From Carettochelys insculpta (lineage: Eukaryota; Chordata; Testudines; Carettochelyidae), in assembly GCF_033958435.1 (NCBI RefSeq), contig NC_134150.1, positions 38,311,501 through 38,375,500 on the forward strand: a stretch of DNA of 64,000 nucleotides, written 5' to 3'. Below the pieces are notes generated by a model. It was not told the DNA's origin, made no database searches, and worked only from the letters and a program-made list of their open reading frames with translations. This document shows positions 1 to 11,179 of this stretch, one piece after another. Numbering within the stretch: position 1 is the first letter of the stretch; the number at the start of each line of letters is the position of its first letter. The position numbers and the translations under genes are program-made.

Positions 1-268
1 GATTTTAGTTAGCTGGATGACCATGTATTATGGGTGTGGCCAAGTTTCCCACAGCCCCATAAAATTTGTCTCCAGCCACCACCCCTGGCTCTCAGTATTC
101 TGTGTTGGTATTTAGCTGTAATTTACCCCTAAATGTCTTCTAAGAGCCCCATAAACATGGGAAGTGTTGGTAATGTAGTAGAAAATATTGACCTCCAGTC
201 ACCTGTCAAATTCTCTTGTTTGGCACCTGTCAGGTTCCGAGGGTGCTGGAGAAGAGAGGCTCAACCTG
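1..268 (-). mobile_element. Tigger-like non-autonomous DNA transposon, copy A (cut by window start)
   Basis: The right end reads TCAACCTG followed by TA, the typical terminus and TA duplication of a Tc1/mariner (Tigger-like) element. The body matches, in the same orientation, the copy at 41488-41816 and, reverse-complemented, those at 49107-49993 and 53136-53454 (shared phrases such as 'taatttacccctaaatgt' and 'ggatgaccatgtattatggg'). About 50 bp of the left end lies outside the window. No transposase is present; the 64-codon frame at 133-327 is incidental. Confidence 0.75.
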
Positions 269-690
269 TAGAAGGATACTGTTACTTTAAATCTGGGCAT
301 ATTTGTCATGACCTTGCCTGCATCTAATTTAATAGTGGCCGATTAAAAAGGATGATGAGCGATAAGCCTCTAAAGACCCAACTGGAAGCTGGTCCAGGTG
401 CTTTTTTTATTTATTGTTTAAATATCGCAGCCTTGAAATACAGAACTCCCAAGTTTGAAAACTGGAATAGTTTAAAGGAGTTTATTAATCTGGGGACTAA
501 AAAGAACAACAGAAAGTTTATGTGATTTAATTTCATCATTCTATACCCCATTGCCTCCTACCCTGCTTGGCAATTGTTACAAACATTCAGAAATTAGCAG
601 GAAGGGGTTGGTTTTGATAATATATTGGAGGCGTTATGATAATATTGAGCACCTTTCCTCAGTAATTTTTTTTTCTAATTGGAACTGTTT
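269..690. other. unique AT-rich sequence, no gene seen
   Basis: No convincing coding frame, splice-bounded exon or recognised repeat. Short T and A runs only. Confidence 0.6.
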
Positions 691-1130
691 GGCTGTGTCT
701 ACACAGCGTTGAACTTTTGGAGGAGGAATGAAAATGAGGGAGATCAAAAATGCAAATGAAGAGCTGATTTACAAATCTCACACTTCATTTACATAATCTT
801 GTGTGATCGCATTTCCAGAAGAGACTTTATTGAGAGCAAAAACAGTTGTGTAGATGGAGTTCCTTTGGGGAAAAAAACCATTTTCAAAAGAACCCTTCTT
901 CTCTATTCATTTCAGAATGAAGGGTTCATTTGAAAACAGGGTTTTTTTTTTCCAGAGGAACACCATCTACATGACTGTTTTTGCTTTTGGAAAAGTCTCT
1001 TCCAGAAATGTGATCATGCAAGATTGTGCAAATGAAGTGCAAGAGTTGTAAGTCAGTCCTTCATTTGCATTTTTTGATCTCTCTCATTTGCATTCCTCCT
1101 CTGAAGGGGGAGTGCTGTGTAGACATGGCC
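691..1130. mobile_element. foldback MITE with GGCTGTGTCTACACAGC terminus and octamer motifs
   Basis: The left end GGCTGTGTCTACACAGC (691-707) is mirrored by GCTGTGTAGACATGGCC ending at 1130. The two halves are roughly inverted copies of each other: 'ggaggaatgaaaatgaggga' on the left answers 'tctcatttgcattcctcc' on the right, and fragments around 'gttcctttgg' and 'ccagaggaac' pair in the middle. Flanking triplets are TTT and TCT, an imperfect 3-bp duplication. It carries perfect ATGCAAAT/ATTTGCAT octamers at 750-757, 1063-1070 and 1086-1093. A fragment of the same family lies at 25955-26140. No transposase. Confidence 0.75.
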
Positions 1131-2643
1131 TCTGTGAATTTACATGTTTGAAAAATGCCTGAGACTTATTGCCTTGACTTGCAAAAGATGCTTATGTCAG
1201 AAGGGAAACCATATGCATTGTTATTTTCTCTAGGCCAGTGCATAGGGTGGTGAAGATACTAGGTTTGCTGTTGCTGTGTTCTGTACATTATAAGTGCTTA
1301 ACACCAGATCAGGTTGGGCTAATTTGCTGATTTCAGGTAAAGAATAAGTATCCACACTCTCCATTAGAGGGTGATGCTTTTAGAGATCTGCACAAGCAGC
1401 TAAAGGAATTCTTCATTATACATTGAATACGTCCACTAGCCCCATTCTCCCTTGCAGGCGGATAAGTGTTTGCCACTAGTAGCTGATTAATAAGATGTAT
1501 TGATGCCATTTCTTAAATGTTCATAGCCCAATCTTTTCCCTGCAGCTGATTTAGCATAAGGAAGTGTGAAGGTTTATCCAGTAATGAGTCAACAAGTTTA
1601 TGCTCCTGGGTACCTCCTGGGTGTTAATTAGAGCTTAATTCATCTTGCTGTGAGCTCATTGAAAAAAAAAGGTGTTAAGAGCAAATAACACTCCTTCCCT
1701 TTATCTGTTTTCATCTCATCCCCTTACTAGTTTCATCTCCCCCCTTGCCATTTGCTCATTCTGCCAGCTCTCTAGCCTTTCCAAAGTACAAATATGAAGG
1801 ACTGATCTTTTGGGGGAAGGAGGGAGGTGACTGGGTTTTTAACCTCTTTCTTAGAATGCAGAAGGAAAGGAGATTATAAAAGCATCTGAGGCCTTTCAAA
1901 TTATAGCCAGCTTCCAGCGCACTCCACAAGTCAGCAATTACAGTTTAAAATATTGAGTGGTGCAAAAATTTATGGCTCACTTCTATTTTTTCTTTTCCAT
2001 TTTCTAACAAAGAATATGTTAGACTTACTAGACGGCTGCTTTTATAGGAGGCAGGCAGAGCATTAATGCAGCCCAATGTGCTTAAAAAGCACGGAGCGTT
2101 CTGGGTGGCTTTGTGTGTTGCAAATGAGTGACTGCAATAAACTACTTAGTAGGCTGTCCATTTGTTTTTTAACACCTTTGCCAGGACCAAATGCAGAAGA
2201 GGTGCCGAATGGGGAGGCTGTTTATGGGAAGCTGTCAGAGGTCCCACAGAATAACATTGTAGACAGGAAAACCCATGGACTTTTAAATCTTCACAGTTAA
2301 TCATTTTGGCTTGCTGCAAGGAGAGTGTTAGGTAAACACAGAGAGATAACAGATGGCATCCCAAGGAATGTGGAGCTAAAACATTCTTTGATGCACTAGG
2401 CATTTAGACCCAGATCCTCATTGGTATTAAGTTCTCAGCTTCAACCAATGTTGAGTGATTCCAGTTAAACCAATGGAAGTTAGAAGCCTTCAGTGCAGCT
2501 CTGCTCCAGACAGCCTAGACATGCCAAGACCTGACCAGTCAAAGAACACTGTAGCCTTTATAATACCCATGGGTTGATATGCCTAATGGTGTTTTCAACC
2601 AGTGTAACCTATGAAAATGGTTCACACTCGATAAGACAGACAG
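1131..2643. other. unique intergenic sequence, no gene seen
   Basis: AT-rich, with no coding homology. About 2405-2490 resembles a degraded dispersed reptile repeat ('cccagatcctcattgg'). A CTCF-like motif at 1361-1373 is listed separately. Confidence 0.55.
1361..1373 (+). promoter_or_regulatory. possible CTCF-like site CCATTAGAGGGTG
   Basis: CCATTAGAGGGTG is close to the CTCF core CCASYAGRKGGC but deviates at two positions. The flanking 'cactct...atgct' is also compatible. This is sequence similarity only and may be chance or a repeat remnant. Confidence 0.25.
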
Positions 2644-2827
2644 CAGTGTTTCCAAAACTTAAAACATTTGCATACCCCTTTCTGGACTTCAGCCTTATCG
2701 GCGTAACCCCTCTGTGATGCCCCAGTGCTTATCTCCCGATTTTTAGTAATTTAATTTTTGCCACATACTCCTTGAAATCCTTTTGAGTACCAGCAGTGAA
2801 ACAGGTACCACACTTTGGGAAACACTG
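2644..2827. mobile_element. hAT-like non-autonomous element
   Basis: Starts CAGTGTTTCCAAAACTT and ends ACTTTGGGAAACACTG, an imperfect terminal inverted repeat of the Charlie/hAT type. Length is 184 bp. The flanking 8-mers (ACAGACAG and GTTTACAG) share only four positions, so any target duplication is decayed. The superfamily assignment rests on the termini. Confidence 0.6.
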
Positions 2828-3524
2828 GTTTACAGTATCAGAATTAGCAGGGCGAGAACCACTGGTAGGAAGGTCATTAAGTCTGGAGACTCGGAGCACG
2901 TGAGGAACAACAGCAGTGACTGGTAACTTCTGAAGTTAAGTCATTAAAAACTCAACTACACAGATAATCAGTGCCACATGAATAGATATGTAAATAAAGA
3001 TGGAGCAATAAGATGTCAAGCATCAGTGATTTCATACCCATGCCCTCAAGGGTGCCATAAAGTGGGTGGATTTCACAAGAGATAGTCATCTGTGGAGGGT
3101 ATCCTAATGGATTCTTCCTCCCTACTCACTTTGGAAGATCTCTTTTCATCTGTTACACTCACCACCATAATTCTTATGTCTGTGCCTAGTGGTTGCAATC
3201 CCTTTTCCCCTTTTCTGGAAGTCCAAACCCTACAAATGCTGGGGAACTCTCCTCTTCATAGGCTATTCTCTTAGGGTCTCTGGTCTTTATCAGCATTTGC
3301 AATAAGTTCCCAGAGTAAATTGAAGTCACTGCAGAATTTCTTGGGAAAACACTGTGGCATATTTTCCTCAATATCACCCCTCAACACATTTTTACTAAAG
3401 TCTTCCATCTTTACAGGTATAGGCTTACCCATGGGTCAAATAGTGAGGTCATATTATTTCAGGCCTGAGAGGGCTGACCTGGAATTTGACAGGTACCTGG
3501 TGGCTAGAGAACTGAACTGTGCCT
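2828..3524. other. unique sequence, no gene seen
   Basis: Nothing recognised. The short open frames are typical of random AT-rich DNA. Confidence 0.55.
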
Positions 3525-3690
3525 CTTCAGACCTGGATTCTGTTTGTGACTCTGCCTCTAGTCTTTTGGGTGACCATGAGCAAGTCACTTTCACCTCTTT
3601 GTACTTCAATTTCTCCAACTGTATAAATGCAGGTGACACAGGCATCCCTTATGAAGCACTTTGAAATCTATAGGGCAAAAGTGTTATCTA
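3525..3690 (+). mobile_element. MIR-type CORE-SINE
   Basis: The phrases 'gactctgcctctagt', 'gaccatgagcaagtcacttt', 'cctctttgtacttcaatttc' and 'caactgtataaatg' line up with the conserved body of MIR/CORE-SINEs on the plus strand. It ends in the 'gaagcactttgaaatcta' tail. Old and diverged, with no visible target duplication. It also explains the 114-codon frame at 3320-3664. Confidence 0.8.
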
Positions 3691-3983
3691 ATAATATACC
3701 ATATTTTTAACAACACCTCAGAACTTCTGTTGTTGTTTTGCCACTCCAGTCTCTAATGGAGTTTTTAGGCCCTCAGATATCCATGTGGTCTACATTGTAT
3801 GCAACAGCTAGTTAAATATACAGAATGCCCTCAATTGCTACTAAATCCAGCTTTAGTTACTGTTTTAGTTTGTTGGCAGTACGACAAAGAACCAACATCT
3901 TTGTAACGCTTTGAAAAAGTAAGAATGCTCTGATGCTTTTTGACACAGGCTGAAAGTCAAGTTTTCAACACAAAACACTATCA

Positions 3984-4387
3984 CTATGGCTACACTAGAG
4001 AGTTTTTTTGACAAAACTGGAGCTGTGTTGCCAAAACTCGCCACACGACCACACACAAAATGTCGATACTACTCAGCACTTCCACTGATAATCTTCTGCC
4101 TCTCCCAGAGCACTTTTGTTGACAGATTCTGTTGACAAAAAAGCTGTGTGGATGCTCTGGGGGGCCTCTTGTCGACAGACAGGGCTTCCAGGACAGCCCT
4201 GTCTGCTGTGCTTCCTGTTGACTGTTTTGTTGAGAGAATGCATGGGCAGTCAGGCCGCTCTGTCGACAGATCGACTGCTCTTTCGATCCTCTTTAGAGTA
4301 TGGCTACACTCTGTTGACAGACATGTTGTCAGAAATTCTCTTCTGACAGAAATGCCTGTCTACAAGGTGCTTCTAATGTAGCCATAG
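3984..4387. mobile_element. MITE of the GTCGACAG-rich family, copy 1
   Basis: Terminal inverted repeats read CTATGGCTACACTAG (3984) and CTAATGTAGCCATAG (ending 4387). The interior is packed with GTCGACAG/TTGTTGACA motifs and is related to the element at 37873-38295. A second terminus-like string 'tatggctacactctgttgac' near 4300 suggests an internal duplication or nested copy. No clear target duplication. Confidence 0.7.
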
Positions 4388-4984
4388 CCGTTATGTCTTC
4401 AGAAGTACTACAAGCTCTGCCTAGCTATTAGGATTTTTCTAATGTAATCAAATGGGTTGAAACCTTTATCAGACGCTTCTAAGAGGAACCTTTGCGCTCA
4501 CAGAGAGAAGCCCGGAATTGGGGCTGTTTGCTTATTTTCATCCTTTTGCTAGGCCCTCCCACTATATAACACTCAAATCAATAGGTAAGATCCAAACCCG
4601 ATGACACCAAAATCAACAGGTGAGTTGCTACCAACTTCAGTGAGAAGAGAGCTGGGCGCATGATCCAGCATGGACAAGAACTTGCAGGATTGGTCCTTTA
4701 AATGCGATCGGATCAGCTCTCCTTTCTGACAAGCACGTTTGTGCCATAAATGTAAACCTTCACTTCTTCAACAGAAGAGTTACTGTGTTGTTATATCCAT
4801 GTTGACCCCAGCATATAAACTATACTCTGATATTTTATATTCAGATAGAATGTGGTGGTGGGGTGGGGGTCAGGTGTTCAGTTTCACTATTGATCACAGA
4901 CAGAAATTGAACTTCCATTAAAACATTGCTTCATTTTCCCCTTAAACAACGATCAAATCCAAGTTAACCTTCACACATAAAAGC
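4388..4984. other. unique sequence, no gene seen
   Basis: No coding or RNA-gene signal. A short GGT/GGGGT run lies at about 4853-4873. Confidence 0.55.
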
Positions 4985-5070
4985 ATTCCTGGAGCACCTT
5001 AAAGACTAGCAAATATATTTATTAGGTAATGAGCTTTCATGGGTAAGACCCAATTCCTCAGGTACTTCAA
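4985..5070 (+). mobile_element. fragment of the 'gagctttcatggg' SINE-like family
   Basis: Contains 'gagcaccttaaagactagca', 'tttattaggtaatgagc' and 'gggtaagacccaattcctc', the conserved core seen in the other copies listed here. It lacks the family head and the inverted arm. Confidence 0.7.
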
Positions 5071-5135
5071 GTTAACCTTCAGTTAGCTTCATTCTAGTTT
5101 ATTGGTGCAAAAGAGCATTTAACTTACGCTGACAA

Positions 5136-5320
5136 GTATCAGAGAGGTAGCCGTGTTAGTATGTAGCTTCGACACCTACAAAAAGTCTTGTGGCACCTTA
5201 CAGACTAACGGATATTTTGGAGCATAAGCTTTCGTGGGCAAAGACCTGCTTCATCAGATGCATGATGCTTATGCTCCAAAATATCCGTTAGTCTGTAAGG
5301 TGCCACAAGACTTATTGTTG
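5136..5320 (+). mobile_element. fold-back SINE-like retroposon, copy 1 (perfect 46-bp arms)
   Basis: The head 'tcagagaggtagccgtgtta' is followed by an arm at 5183-5228 that is reverse-complementary over all 46 bases to 5268-5313, with a loop of about 39 bp. A 17-bp direct repeat with two mismatches flanks it (5119-5135 and 5321-5337), the footprint expected of LINE-mediated retroposition rather than cut-and-paste transposition. No coding capacity. The class of the head (tRNA, 5S or other) is not clear from sequence. Confidence 0.8.
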
Positions 5321-5400
5321 TTAACTTATGCTGGCAACTATAAAATGATTGACTTAGGATCTCTAACATGTGAAAAGAACTAGGGAACTATTTTCCTACA

Positions 5401-5536
5401 AAAACTACAAGAACTCCTGTGGCACCTTATAGACTAACAGATATTTTGGAGCGTTCAAAATATCTGTTAGTCTATAAGGTTCCCCAGGACATCTTGTTGT
5501 TTTTGAAAGTACAGATTAACACGGCTACCTCTCTGA
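5401..5536 (-). mobile_element. fold-back SINE-like retroposon, copy 2
   Basis: Reverse orientation: it ends with the reverse complement of the head, 'aacacggctacctctctga'. The arm containing 'ggcaccttatagactaacag' is answered by 'ctgttagtctataaggttcc'. A 12-bp direct repeat with one mismatch flanks it (5389-5400 and 5537-5548). It lies only 80 bp from copy 1 in opposite orientation, so the pair forms a larger palindrome of about 400 bp. Confidence 0.75.
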
Positions 5537-5548
5537 TATTTGCCTACA

Positions 5549-7400
5549 GTAGTTCAATCTCTCGTCTTGTTATAGACCAGTGAGGCAACTGTGGCTACAG
5601 ATAAGCCCTTATCTAAAGGATATAACACTTAGCTTTACAGTCCACACACTTCTTTAACAATTGCTAGTGAGTTTATTGCAGCCTATTATGCTCTGCACAA
5701 CCATGATTATCTCTAACTGAGGAGCAAGCCATGCTGGGGAAGACACCAATGTGTTGGAGACAGGGTCTCTTGTTATAAACAAGTACATAAGCAGTTAGCA
5801 GTGAGCTGGTAATAGAAGGGGCTTTTCCACATCAATTTAAGCTAGTGGCAGATGGAAGCACTTTTTATAGTCTGGAAGTGTGTGTTAGGAATAAAATGCA
5901 TAATGCTGGTTGACAAGGAGCCCTTAGACTGGGGCAAGCAAAGTGGGGGATGTGCCCCCTCATGGGAGGGGGTGTGAAATTCCATAATAGGGGGGGGGGT
6001 TGCAGCTTGATGGGCTAGTAGGCCTCAGGCTCATCCATCTCTTTGAAAATCTTAAAATGTGTCACTGTTTTATGCCTGTGCATTCACATTTATATACCAA
6101 TTAATAGCATTTTTGCATTCTACATCCTTATTTTCTTATACATGGTGAAAGTGGTTTTTTTTTTCATATGAACATAACCAAAATTTCCCTCAATTTGGAT
6201 TACATTAGACATGTTGGGGTTGGGGGCCTGCTAACTGCAGGGACAAACAGTGAGGCCTGATATAAAAAGTCCGCACACCCTTGCCTTTGACTGTAATTAA
6301 GATTTAGCCACATTGAGGATGCAGAGCTGGAACTCAGTCTGTTTAATCCAGTGATGTGACTAATCCCAAAAAGAAAACTGATATGGAAAATAATAATCCC
6401 TCTTACACAGCTTTCTTTGTGTTGCAGAAACAAAAGCATAAAATCACAGCTAGGAAAAAAATATCCTGAAGTAATTTTCCTCTGAGCTTCAAGAAACTAA
6501 TGCAGGACTGATGTCTCATTAAAGGAGTGGCAGAGTTTATTTAGAGAAGATGAGAGAAGAAAAAGAAAGAATGTATTTTTCTTCTCTTGTCTCTGATTTC
6601 TCCTCCAGGGAAGATTAGAAATGTATCTGGTCATTAAATAATTTACCCAGTCACAATATTTTGATCATCTTTTTATTTTGTTTTATTTGATTTTGGAAAA
6701 CAGGCAGACAAGAAAACTACATCAATATCCTCTTGTGGGAACATGTGTAAAGAACAATAAAAATGTGTAATATGCAAAATTAATGGACTGAAAAGAGACA
6801 AAATAAACATCTACACCCTACAGACAACGGCTAGGAAGTAGTACTAATACCATCAAAATTAAAATAAAACAGCCTATTACTCTGAAGAATTTGGGTACTA
6901 TTGTGCTTGAAAAATATTTACATTTTGCTCATGTCAATCTTAGTATTGAGTTACTGCAAGTCAGTTTCTTACGTAGAAGGAATTATTGATAATATGAACG
7001 AAATACTTCAGTTAGGCAAAATCTTCCAAGTGCTGTTGACACTTTTCCATTTGAAATAAACACAGATTTTTTTTTTTGCATCTCAGTAAGGCATTATATC
7101 ATTGTCTTTAACAAGCTTGATCTAATAGGCAGAACACTTTAAAAAAACTTTCCTCTTTAGACAGTAGCAACAAAAACAAGTGAAAGGGAATTTTCATGTG
7201 CTAGCCAGACATTTATTAATAACATGTATAAACATAAACGATGTCAGCTCCCTTTCTACCGATTTGTTGAATAACATCTTTTAATAAATGCCCAGCACAA
7301 GTGATACACATACTTATTAAAAAAATTAAGCCAAGCTTACCTGAATGGAATTGCTACCCTTTATATGTGTCTTTTCATATTATACAAGCCATTAGGGTGA
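5549..7400. other. AT-rich unique sequence, no gene seen
   Basis: No exon-like frame. A G-run lies at about 5989-5999. The stretch around 5890-6010 ('ccccctcatgggaggggg') may be a decayed DNA transposon, but I could not define ends. Confidence 0.5.
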
Positions 7401-9282
7401 TTAATTTTTGACTGGGAACATGTTTTCTATGCACGGCTCTGCTCTAGGATACAGAATATTCGTTCCTGTTGTAATAGGTTCCCTTTGTTCCTAAAAAATG
7501 AAATGATTGCATAGTTTAAGTGGCAGGAATAAGAGAAGGAACGAACATAACACAGATGGGGTTTATAGCGTGTTCGTCTGTTACAATGGTAACGGAATGA
7601 TCTAACGCTGGTTTTAAAGTTACTTTACGGTAAAATTGAAGGATGGAAAAATCTTACTCGGACAAATGTATAACGAGCCCCTTATACGTAGCATTAAAAG
7701 CATCTCCAGGCGTTATTAACTCCCTGCAGCTTCTTGCTCGTGCTTGACTCTGCTTCTTAATCTTTTGCTATAAATTTCTGTGTGTGCTTATTTTCTTGGG
7801 TTAATAAAACGAGTTTTCCCCACTCCGGGCTGCCTCGGGAGCACATTGAACTCAGAAGATCCAACACATCGGATAGCTAATGAGGTCCCCAAAAAGAGCA
7901 GTGTAGGGTGTCTCCTAGAGGTACACCCCACTCCTGCTGCAGGGGCTTCCTCTGCTGGGTCTCCGGGTTCTGCAGCCCGGAGCGGTTGTAGTTTGTTTTG
8001 CATTCACGGCTGATTTTTTCATTGCGTTTTTAAAGCAGCCCCCCTCCCCCCGCCGTCTCTCATAAAATAAAATGCACCGAATGGAGATCAAGGGGTAAAA
8101 ATGTTCTGAGACTGAAAATCTTTAACGGAGGAAATAGTTTGCTATTTAAATGTCTCGCCTGCAAACAAAAACCTGCCTTTTTTGGTTGTTTTTATTTCAC
8201 TGTATCCTGAGCTAAATAAATATTTCTTTGTGGCGTTTCAGGTTCGCAGTGGGGCAAGAAAGGTGACAGTGAGGAATGGCTTGAGGCTGTGGTAGGTCTG
8301 ACTGGTAGGGGAAGAGAATTTGCCCTGGTTTTACATCCTCCTCTTTAAAATAGGTTTGGTCCGATCAGCTCCTCCCTGGTCCCCCAGGTTCGTTTTATCC
8401 TGATTATCGGAGGGAAAAATATCCTCCAGCAAAGCCACATTTTGCAACATGAATATTTTGAGACTCCTTAAAAAGCACCAGCCCCTGCCCCATTTCGTGC
8501 CCACTGCAAAAAAAAAAAAAAGCCCTTTGATTTCAAGGGGAACAACATTAAGCCCCAGGCAGAGGATGGCAGGAGGGAGTTTTATTCTCGTACAAATGAA
8601 TCAGCCATTTTTTCCCCTCCCGGAGATCACAGCTTGAGCAGAGCTCAGTTCCTATCACTGAAGTGCAATAAGGCTGGAGTCGTGAATCACTTTGTTCTTC
8701 CAGCTGGCACCGCGGCTGCTTGTTGTGTTGTGCTTGGTTGTCTCCTGCACCCATACCCCTTCCAATGGGAAGCTGTTGCTAAAGCTCCCCGTGTCTGCTA
8801 TAAACCCCTGCCGGCCCCTAACTGCCTTTTGCAAAGAGCGCCAGCTTAAAGAGATCATCCGTACAAGCCGCCAAGGCACTGGGGTGATTGCTCCGGGCAC
8901 CCAGCTCGGACTTGTGAGCTCCCACCGGGGGGGACGCATCCATGGGGAAGGCTTCTGTCCCGCCTCCTCCTTCCCCACCCACCCCCGTAAGCGTCAGGGA
9001 AGCTGAGAGGGGGTCAGGACTGATCTCTTGTCAATATCCCTGGGGGCTGGGCAGGACGTTCCGGTCGAATCTCTTGTCACCCTTAAAACAAAAAGGCGTC
9101 TCTGGCTCCCACAGGCCGCCCTCAGAGAAGGGTTTCCTACGGCGCAGACCTCCACGGGAGGCTGTATCAGCCGTATTAATCTTCTGTCCGCCGTTTGTAG
9201 AGCCCGCTCATCCGTGGGGTGAGTGGGAGTCACCCAACTTCCAGAAAGTGCAGGATATAGAAAGAGCTGCAGAAACGGCTCT
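7401..9282. other. locally CpG-richer unique sequence, no defined gene
   Basis: CpG dinucleotides are visibly more frequent than in the flanking AT-rich DNA, especially at 7800-8050 and 8700-9230. No promoter or exon can be proven: open frames are short or overlapping, and there is no convincing splice or start context. It could be a conserved regulatory block, a distal promoter or simply a GC-richer patch. Confidence 0.4.
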
Positions 9283-9758
9283 GTATCCTTCTATCCCCAC
9301 CCACCCTCCTCTACCTACCTATCTATCCATCCCACCCTCCTCCTCTATCCATCCATCCATCCCACCCTCCTTCTCTATCCATCCCCACCCACCTCCTGTC
9401 TGTCTATCCCCACCCACCCTCCTCCTCTATCTACCCATCCATCTATCTATCCCCACTCACCTCCTCTATCCATCCATCCCCACCCTCCTTCTCTATCTGT
9501 CTATCCCCACCCACCCTCCTCCTCTACCTACCTATCTATCCATCCCCACCCTCCTCCTCTACCTATCCATCTACCCCACCCTCCTTCTCTATCTGTCTAT
9601 CCCCACCCACCCTCCTCCTCTATCTACCCCCACCCATCTATCTATCCCCACCCACCTCCTCTATCTATCTATCCATCCACCCCCACCCTCTTTCTCTATC
9701 TATCCATCCATCCATCTATCCCCACCCTCCTCCTCTATCCATCTATCTATCTATCTAT
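9283..9758. repeat. polypyrimidine minisatellite (CCCACCCTCCTCCTCTATC / CTAT / CCAT)
   Basis: About 476 bp of irregular tandem units built from CTAT, CCAT and CCCACCCTCCTCCTCT blocks, ending in a (CTAT) run. The plus strand is almost free of G (I count about four). This composition alone produces the long 277- and 181-codon open frames rich in Pro, Ser, Tyr and Leu, which should not be taken as genes. Likely highly polymorphic in length. Confidence 0.95.
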
Positions 9759-9857
9759 GTTGCTTTGAGCACTAATCTCCCAGGGTCCCGCATTCTGCAA
9801 GCTGACAAGACCAGCAGCAGCCGGAGTGCATTGCATGCCGCTGTCTTGCGTAGTCCA

Positions 9858-9900
9858 AGAGAGGTAGCTGTGTTAGTCTGGGTGTTGCTGTTTTGCAGTT
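9858..9900 (+). mobile_element. head-only fragment of the fold-back SINE-like family
   Basis: 'gagaggtagctgtgttagtc' matches the head of the copy at 5136. The body is missing, so this is a truncated or eroded insertion. Confidence 0.55.
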
Positions 9901-11179
9901 CACGTTAGCAGGCGAACCATAGGAAGAGAGCGCCGGGGAACCTGCAGGACTGCCGGGCTGCGCGGAGTAGCTGCATAAGAAAGAGGCAGTTAACTGCCTG
10001 GTTAGGAAGGTCTACGCTGGAGTACGTCCTGGTGGCATTTGAGTGTCTTTTATCGATCCCTCTCTCCCAGCTTTCCAAAGTTGCGCTCTGAGGTTCCCAA
10101 TACAATGAGGCGGGGTTGAGGGCACATCGCGTGAGCCATCGGTTTTAAGCAAGATACACCGGGGCATCCACCTTATCAATAAAACATGCATGTTAACTAT
10201 TTCCTCCGTTTGCACGTTACCAGCATTTGCTAATAATAATAATGATCCCGTCGAACAAGCGGTAGATTCCTCACGGAATATTTTTCATGCATTGCAGTTA
10301 TGGAGAGAAACTTGGCGGTGAAATTATTAGCATTGTTCGTGTAGCTAAGGCTGATATTTTCAGTCATAAAAACGCCGCAGCAGTTAGAAATAGAAGTGAG
10401 GCATAGGGAAAGCAGTGTAGTTACAACGAAAAGAAAAGACAAAATAAGCCTGTGTGACGATCCTGTAGGAGGATCGGGTAAATTAGCTGTTTAAAAATCA
10501 TCCCAGCTTCAGCCAAGGGTTGTGTGAAACGCATTTGAATGGAAAACCCGCAGAAAATCGACATCATTCTCCATCTTGTATATTTCAGTCCACCGTGAAA
10601 GCAAAAAATGGGGTTTTACACACGGCACGTGTTAGAAGCTGCGTTGGGGGAATTATTTTGATCTCGGTATTTTTTTCCCCTTTTTGTTCTATTACAAAGG
10701 TGGACAATCTGCGCTGGTTTCGCCCCATGCCCGCTCCCACGTGTCACGGCCCTTTTGCTTGTGTGTGTTTGTAAATCGAAAATCAACAGCCATTTGTCTT
10801 TGGTGACTCAGCACAGTCACTCGGACCCTGGTTTTTTCCCAGTCGGGAATGCACCATTTTTTAAAATCACTTCTGACTGGAGTTCAAGTGAAGTCAGCAG
10901 CTTTTGTAACCTAAGGTCAAATTCTTCGGTCAGTTACTTCGGTATAAATACAGAGCAAAGCCTAAAAACAGTGGAATCCCTCTGGTCTCAGGGACCACAT
11001 GAACACTGGTCTTTATATTCTCATGTACTGCCCAGGAGACACAGGCAGAGGCACAATGAAATTTGCAACCCATTATGAGTCCGAACAACTTAGAAACAAA
11101 TGCAAAGCAAGGGCTGTAGCTTCCATGTTGCGCTCCACTGCAAGTTATGTTATTTGGATGCAGCAATCCCCACGCCTAG
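9901..11179. other. unique sequence, no gene seen
   Basis: Relatively CpG-containing up to about 10460. No coding region can be supported. Confidence 0.5.

Noticed and set aside
3320..3664. 114-codon frame
   Set aside because: Its 3' half is a MIR SINE and the rest lacks any domain.
8942..9775. 277-codon and 181-codon open frames rich in Pro/Ser/Tyr/Leu
   Set aside because: They are translations of the polypyrimidine minisatellite in two frames. Composition alone keeps them open.
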